Part shown: one piece after another, positions 4,046 through 5,495 of the stretch
How positions within the stretch are numbered: position 1 is the stretch's first letter
How the letters are laid out: every line of letters begins with the position of its first letter
Origin: Verrucomicrobiota bacterium
Lineage (GTDB): Bacteria; Verrucomicrobiota; Verrucomicrobiia; Verrucomicrobiales; Akkermansiaceae
DNA length: 5,495 bases
Reading direction: 5' to 3'
NCBI GenBank assembly: GCA_009885905.1
Contig: VFJU01000364.1
Coordinates: forward strand, 1 to 5,495
Translations under genes and position numbers: made by a program
Notes under the pieces: model-generated
What the model was told of the DNA's origin: nothing
Database searches by the model: none
The model's input: only the letters and a program-made list of their open reading frames with translations

Positions 4046-5495
4046 TCAATGCTTGCGCGCTGGTACCATGTCGGCCACGTAGCTGTTCTCCAGCGAGAGT
4101 CCTCTCTGGCCGAAGAAAATTCCCAGTGCATAGTCTTGGTAGACGGTGTTGCCGGTGGTCATCGTGCTGCCGGGGTAGTTGAGCGGGGTCCATTTGGCGG
4201 TGGCGTATTCATTTGCCACACGGTTGACCGAGACGAAGGCAGCGCCGCCGGAAGTGGTGGCGACCAAGTTATACCCGCCGTCACGTCCGGTGATACCCTC
4301 GAAGTGAGTGAAGCCCGGCGTGGTGGCGTCTGGAAAGTAAGTGAGGTTGGTGAACTTGCGCGTTTCGGAGTTGTAATCGACAAGGAAGGCCGTGCTGACG
4401 TCATTATGGCTTGCGCCACCGGCAATCGTGTAGGATTTGCTGTTGCTGCCGTTTTGCCAGATGCCGTAAGCGGTGGTGCCGTAGGATGCGGTTCCTGCGT
4501 TGGACGGGGAAAAAATCGTCCACGTTTTACTCGTGATGTGGTAAATAAAGGCGTTTCCGGTATTTGAATCTGGGATGGGCTGCGACGGGTTGGTGGTCAA
4601 GTCGTAGTTACCCACGACGAGGTCGCCCATCGTGCTGTGAGGAATGGTGTTGCACACGGTCACGCCGGTATCGGTGAGGCTGCTGGTCGGAACATCGATC
4701 TGTGTCCAATTGCCTTTGCTACCGTTCAGCGCCCCGGTATACAGGATGCCGTGATTGAGCGTGTTCGGCGCACTCTGCGCGTATTCGTAGCTGCCCACGA
4801 TGCGCACGTTTCCCGCGCCGAGCGATGGGTTGAAGAGCGCGGTGTTGGGCCCATAAAAAAGTGAACTAGTCACGGTTTGTCCCTGAATTTTTGGTGCGAT
4901 CTTATAATAAGTTCCTTTTCCGGTTTCCAAGGAGCCGAGCCACCACATTCCGTTGACGCTGAGCTTGCTTAGGTAGCTTCCCGTGAGGACCACTTGTTTG
5001 GAATTATAACCGCGCACACCGGTCACCGACTCGTTGTTGCGGAGGATTCCTTTGTAGGTAATTTGAGGGGGCAGATGGGCGTCAGTCAAGGTCGCGGAGC
5101 CGGAGTATTCAGGGCCGCCGGAGCCTTGGGGGTAGGAGGCAAAGGACATCGACCAACTCTTGTTCGCATGGTTGGGCTGCGTGATTGATCCGAGCTGCGT
5201 GAGGTAGATTCCATCGGGAATCCCCTCCGCCGTGGCGGTGAAGACGATGTAGAGGCTACCGTCAGGCGCTACGCTACCGCTCACCCAGAACGGGTCTGGG
5301 CCGGTGCTCGATCCGAAGAAATACCCTGCCACCCAAGTGTTGATGCGGAAGGACTCGGCGGCACCATTATACAGGCCTGTGTCCTGCACGGACCATTCGG
5401 TATTCTGCAACCAAGAGTATTGAGCGGAGCGGAGCGCGCCGTCGTCCTTGGCCTGATCAAGCGATGGGAGTTGCTGCCCGGGAGCCAACTTGGTC
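4046..5495 (-). CDS. Secreted beta-repeat protein, C-terminal part, propeller-like
   Basis: Continuation of the gene that starts at 654; it ends at TGA 4048-4046. In the joined 664-residue protein this part adds residues 219-664, and bases 5387-5495 repeat codons already in the first part. At least five repeats with a spacing of about 46-65 residues are visible. Each has a hydrophobic strand ending in Gly-[Ser/Asn/Gly], then an aromatic strand, then a Trp/Lys-containing strand. The strand starts are VVLTGSY (near 350), VRIVGSY (near 412), LVVGNYD (near 474), YTIAGG (near 537) and a weaker NLVAT (near 592). GNAFIYHITSKTWTIF is a typical blade core. The pattern resembles HAF-type extracellular repeats and beta-propellers, but the family assignment is inference. 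No PEP-CTERM, LPXTG, lipobox or membrane anchor is seen at the end (…VPARKH), so a soluble exported protein is likely. No enzymatic residues can be named. Confidence 0.85.
   Translation of the reverse strand, partial: TKLAPGQQLPSLDQAKDDGALRSAQYSWLQNTEWSVQDTGLYNGAAESFRINTWVAGYFFGSSTGPDPFWVSGSVAPDGSLYIVFTATAEGIPDGIYLTQLGSITQPNHANKSWSMSFASYPQGSGGPEYSGSATLTDAHLPPQITYKGILRNNESVTGVRGYNSKQVVLTGSYLSKLSVNGMWWLGSLETGKGTYYKIAPKIQGQTVTSSLFYGPNTALFNPSLGAGNVRIVGSYEYAQSAPNTLNHGILYTGALNGSKGNWTQIDVPTSSLTDTGVTVCNTIPHSTMGDLVVGNYDLTTNPSQPIPDSNTGNAFIYHITSKTWTIFSPSNAGTASYGTTAYGIWQNGSNSKSYTIAGGASHNDVSTAFLVDYNSETRKFTNLTYFPDATTPGFTHFEGITGRDGGYNLVATTSGGAAFVSVNRVANEYATAKWTPLNYPGSTMTTGNTVYQDYALGIFFGQRGLSLENSYVADMVPARKH
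5387..5495. repeat. Terminal direct repeat, right copy (circular overlap)
   Basis: Exact second copy of 1-109. Base 5386 continues the minus-strand reading frame that leaves base 1: codon GTG at 3-1 is followed by CAG at 5386-5384. Trimming either copy gives a 5386-bp circle. The repeat lies inside coding sequence and carries no visible att-like or terminal inverted structure, so it is not evidence of a transposon end. Confidence 0.93.

Noticed and set aside
1..5386. The unit length of 5386 bp equals the phiX174 genome length, suggesting a phage or sequencing-control contaminant.
   Set aside because: No microvirus gene, capsid or replication protein is present, and the coding content (PIN toxin, PEP-CTERM, secreted protein) is bacterial. 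The equal length is coincidence.

Overview
The first 109 bases are repeated exactly as the last 109 bases (1-109 = 5387-5495). A minus-strand gene that runs off both ends is joined in frame by this overlap. The window is therefore best read as a circular (or tandemly repeated) unit of 5386 bp, written out linearly with its overlap left on. No replication, mobilisation, transposase or recombinase gene is visible, so it could be a cryptic plasmid, an excised circle, a collapsed tandem duplication or an assembler loop. The sequence alone does not decide between these.

Likely host: a Gram-negative bacterium with PEP-CTERM protein sorting and autotransporter-associated beta-strand repeat proteins. 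Neither start that can be fixed has an evident Shine-Dalgarno sequence. This combination is most reminiscent of Verrucomicrobiota or a neighbouring phylum; it is an inference, not a marker-based identification.

Layout on the circle: (1) A 664-residue secreted protein on the minus strand begins at a GTG at 654, crosses the junction (1 to 5386) and ends at 4046. It has a Sec signal peptide and a series of roughly 60-residue beta-rich repeats that look like propeller blades. (2) 655-1114 is non-coding, with a possible promoter for gene 1, short TGTTCAAAA-type repeats and a terminator-like stem. (3) 1115-2017, minus strand, is the 3' part of a PEP-CTERM protein with autotransporter-type repeats. 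Its 5' end is lost. (4) Directly abutting it at about 2012, but on the plus strand, is a short remnant of the same kind of passenger repeat, so a head-to-head rearrangement joint lies at about 2011/2012. (5) 2096-2731 is non-coding and holds a small hairpin, one copy of a dispersed palindromic repeat and a promoter. (6) 2732-3451 is a complete type II toxin-antitoxin operon: a ribbon-helix-helix antitoxin followed by a VapC-type PIN-domain RNase. (7) 3452-4045 has no credible gene but is full of palindromes. These include a 232-bp element bounded by 47-bp imperfect inverted repeats and a tandem further copy.

The strongest new observation is the dispersed repeat (copies at 2617, 3746, 3940 and 3989). 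Each copy folds into the same two-part stem. The four differences between the two 38-bp inverted copies are two base-pair-preserving double substitutions, which suggests that the fold itself is maintained, as in REP/REPIN elements. The toxin-antitoxin pair lies between copies of this repeat.
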